Origin: an uncultured Oscillospiraceae bacterium
Lineage (GTDB): Bacteria; Bacillota; Clostridia; Oscillospirales; Oscillospiraceae
Direction of reading: 5' to 3'
Length of the DNA: 5,349 nt
Assembly (NCBI GenBank): GCA_947628265.1
Contig: CANQZF010000125.1
Span: 1 to 5,349 of the forward strand
Shown here: piece after piece, positions 3,677 through 5,349 of the stretch
Position numbering within the stretch: position 1 is the stretch's first letter
Layout: the number at the start of each line of letters is the position of its first letter
Notes under the pieces: generated by a model
The model's input: the letters and a program-made list of their open reading frames with translations, nothing else
The model's database searches: none
Told to the model about the DNA's origin: nothing
Made by a program: the position numbers and the translations under genes

Positions 3677-5349
3677 TTATTTTGCGGGCTTCAAAATGAG
3701 ATTGACCAGCTTATTCTTGACCACGATGGTCTTGACGATCTCCATGCCCTCCAGGGCGCGGGCGATCTTCTCCTGCTCCTTGACGATGCCCAGGACCACG
3801 TCGTCCGGGGCGTCCAGGGGCACGATGGCGGTGGCCCGGAGCTTGCCGTTGACCTGGACGGCGATCTCCTTTTCGCTCTCCACCATCTTGCTCTCGTCGT
3901 ACTTGGGCCAGGGGCTGGTGCTGGCGTAGCCCTCAAAGCCCTGATGCTCCCAGAGCTCCTCGGCGATGTGGGGGGCGAAGGGCGACAGGAGCAGCAAGAG
4001 CGCCTTGATGTCCCCCCGGGAGGGCTTATTTTCCGAATAGGCGTTGACAAGGCCCATCATGGCGGCGATGGCGGTGTTGAACTTCATGGCCTCGATGTCC
4101 TCGCCCACCTTCTTGATGGTGCGGTGGACCGTGGCCTCGTTGGCGGCGCTGTATGTCTCCGGCCCGTCCACGCGAGCGTCGCATAGGTTCCAGATGCGGT
4201 CCAAAAACCGCTTGCAGCCCCGGACGGCGTTATCGCTCCAGGCGGCGGCCTGTTCAAAGTCGCCGATGAACATGATGTAGAGCCGCAGGGTAGCGGCGCC
4301 GTAGTGCCGGCCGATGTCGTCGGGGTTCACCACGTTACCCAGGGACTTGGACATCTTCACGATGGGGTGCTGGGCCATCTCGCCGTACTGCTCAACTAAG
4401 TGGGCCCTGGCGGCGTCCTCGGAGCCGAACTCGTCGAGGAGCGCCTTTTGCTGCTCCCGGCTCATGCAGTCAAAGCACCGGGGGTTCTGGCCTAAGATCA
4501 TGCCGTGGCTGGTGCGCTTGGCGTAGGGCTCCGGCGTGGGCACCACGCCGATGTCGTAGAGGAACTTGTGCCAGAAGCGGCTGTACAGCAAATGCAGGGT
4601 GGTGTGCTCCATGCCGCCGTTATACCAGTCCACCGGGGACCAGTACTCCAGTGCCTCCTTGGACGCGAGGGCGTCCGGGTTTTGGGGGTCCATGTACCGA
4701 AGGAAGTACCAGCTGGACCCGGCCCACTGGGGCATGGTGTCCGTCTCGCGCCTCGCCGGTCCCCCACAGTGGGGGCAGGTGGTGTTCACCCAATCGGTCA
4801 TCTTGGAGAGGGGGCTCTCGCCGTCGTCGGTGGGCTCGTAGCTCTCCACATCGGGGAGCTTCAGGGGCAGCTCGGACTCAGGGAGCGGCACCCAGCCGCA
4901 CTTTTCGCACCAGACCATGGGGATGGGCTCGCCCCAGTAGCGCTGGCGGGAGAAGACCCAGTCCCGGAGCTTGAAGTTGACCTTGGCCTTCCCGATGCCC
5001 TTCTCCTCCAGCCACTTTATCATGGCGGGGATGGCGTCCTTGACGGTGAGGCCGTTTAAAAAGTCGGAGTTGACTAAAATGCCCGTCTCGTCCTTGGCGG
5101 TGAAGGCGGCCTTTTGCACGTCCTCCCCGCCGGAGACCACCTCGATGATCTCACAGCCGAACTTCTTGGCAAACTCCCAGTCCCGGTCGTCGTGGGCCGG
5201 GACGGCCATGATGGCGCCGGTGCCGTAGGTGGCCAGGACGTAGTCGGAGATGAAGATGGGGATCTCCCGCCCGTTCACGGGGTTAATGGCGGCGACGCCC
5301 GCGAGCTTCACGCCGGTCTTTTCCTTGTTGAGCTCCGTGCGCTCCATGT
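3677..5349 (-). CDS. leuS: Leucyl-tRNA synthetase, C-terminal part (cut by right edge)
   Basis: The last 556 or so residues of LeuRS are present; the N-terminal part with the HIGH motif lies beyond the window. The ATG at 5347 is internal, not a start. Numbering from it, the end of the CP1 editing domain is at 39-60 (ATYGTGAIMAVPAHDDRDW), where D56 matches the conserved editing-site aspartate. A zinc-ribbon follows with C147/C150 and C191/C194, then the catalytic segment GGMEHTTLHLLYSRFW (244-259), the KMSKS loop (331-335), an anticodon-binding helical domain (about 370-490), and the small C-terminal domain ending LVNLILKPAK. The enzyme charges tRNA-Leu and hydrolyses mischarged products. About 44 residues lie between GMILG and KMSKS, so a leucine-specific insertion is present. 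The stop (3677-3679) is 24 bases from the rpsU -35 box. No convincing intrinsic terminator is seen in that gap. Confidence 0.97.
   Translation of the reverse strand, partial: MERTELNKEKTGVKLAGVAAINPVNGREIPIFISDYVLATYGTGAIMAVPAHDDRDWEFAKKFGCEIIEVVSGGEDVQKAAFTAKDETGILVNSDFLNGLTVKDAIPAMIKWLEEKGIGKAKVNFKLRDWVFSRQRYWGEPIPMVWCEKCGWVPLPESELPLKLPDVESYEPTDDGESPLSKMTDWVNTTCPHCGGPARRETDTMPQWAGSSWYFLRYMDPQNPDALASKEALEYWSPVDWYNGGMEHTTLHLLYSRFWHKFLYDIGVVPTPEPYAKRTSHGMILGQNPRCFDCMSREQQKALLDEFGSEDAARAHLVEQYGEMAQHPIVKMSKSLGNVVNPDDIGRHYGAATLRLYIMFIGDFEQAAAWSDNAVRGCKRFLDRIWNLCDARVDGPETYSAANEATVHRTIKKVGEDIEAMKFNTAIAAMMGLVNAYSENKPSRGDIKALLLLLSPFAPHIAEELWEHQGFEGYASTSPWPKYDESKMVESEKEIAVQVNGKLRATAIVPLDAPDDVVLGIVKEQEKIARALEGMEIVKTIVVKNKLVNLILKPAK

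Noticed and set aside
3665..3697. AT-rich inverted repeat ATTTTGAAG / CTTCAAAAT at the end of leuS, considered as its terminator.
   Set aside because: The stem is only 9 bp, mostly A-T, with a 15-base loop, overlaps the last leuS codons, and is not followed by a T-run on the minus strand.

Overview
The window looks like chromosomal core-genome DNA from a fairly GC-rich anaerobic member of the Clostridia, possibly an Oscillospiraceae relative (Flavonifractor/Oscillibacter-like). The evidence for this is strong GGAGG-type ribosome binding sites, sigma-A promoters matching the Firmicutes consensus, a Clostridia-type ribosomal protein S21, and an electron-bifurcating NfnAB pair typical of ferredoxin-based anaerobes. 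The family-level placement is inference.

Layout from left to right. (1) Bases 1-49 hold the first 16 codons of guaA (GMP synthase) on the minus strand, with a perfect TTGACA-N17-TATAAT promoter just upstream. (2) Diverging from it is a short, unrecognised plus-strand gene (153-323, 56 aa) with a strong ribosome binding site. A densely structured region with three successive hairpins (328-473) follows, and the last hairpin is an intrinsic terminator. (3) A GNAT acetyltransferase gene (596-997, plus) has its own extended -10 promoter. It converges on the next operon across a bidirectional terminator. (4) On the minus strand, read from right to left, are the 3' two-thirds of leuS (leucyl-tRNA synthetase, cut by the right edge), rpsU (ribosomal protein S21, with its own perfect sigma-A promoter), and the overlapping pair nfnA-nfnB.

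How the genes work together: leuS and rpsU serve translation, and guaA makes GMP. NfnAB exchanges electrons between NADH, reduced ferredoxin and NADP+, supplying NADPH for biosynthesis in a fermentative cell. NfnA and NfnB overlap by 8 bases and must form one complex. The neighbouring genes otherwise share no obvious pathway.

I found no mobile element, CRISPR array, tRNA or rRNA, and no clear novel defence or metabolic system. The least explained part is 50-480: a small orphan gene, overlapping divergent promoters and a structured 3' region with two mutually exclusive foldings. Long plus-strand reading frames opposite nfnA, nfnB and leuS are high-GC shadows and were left out.
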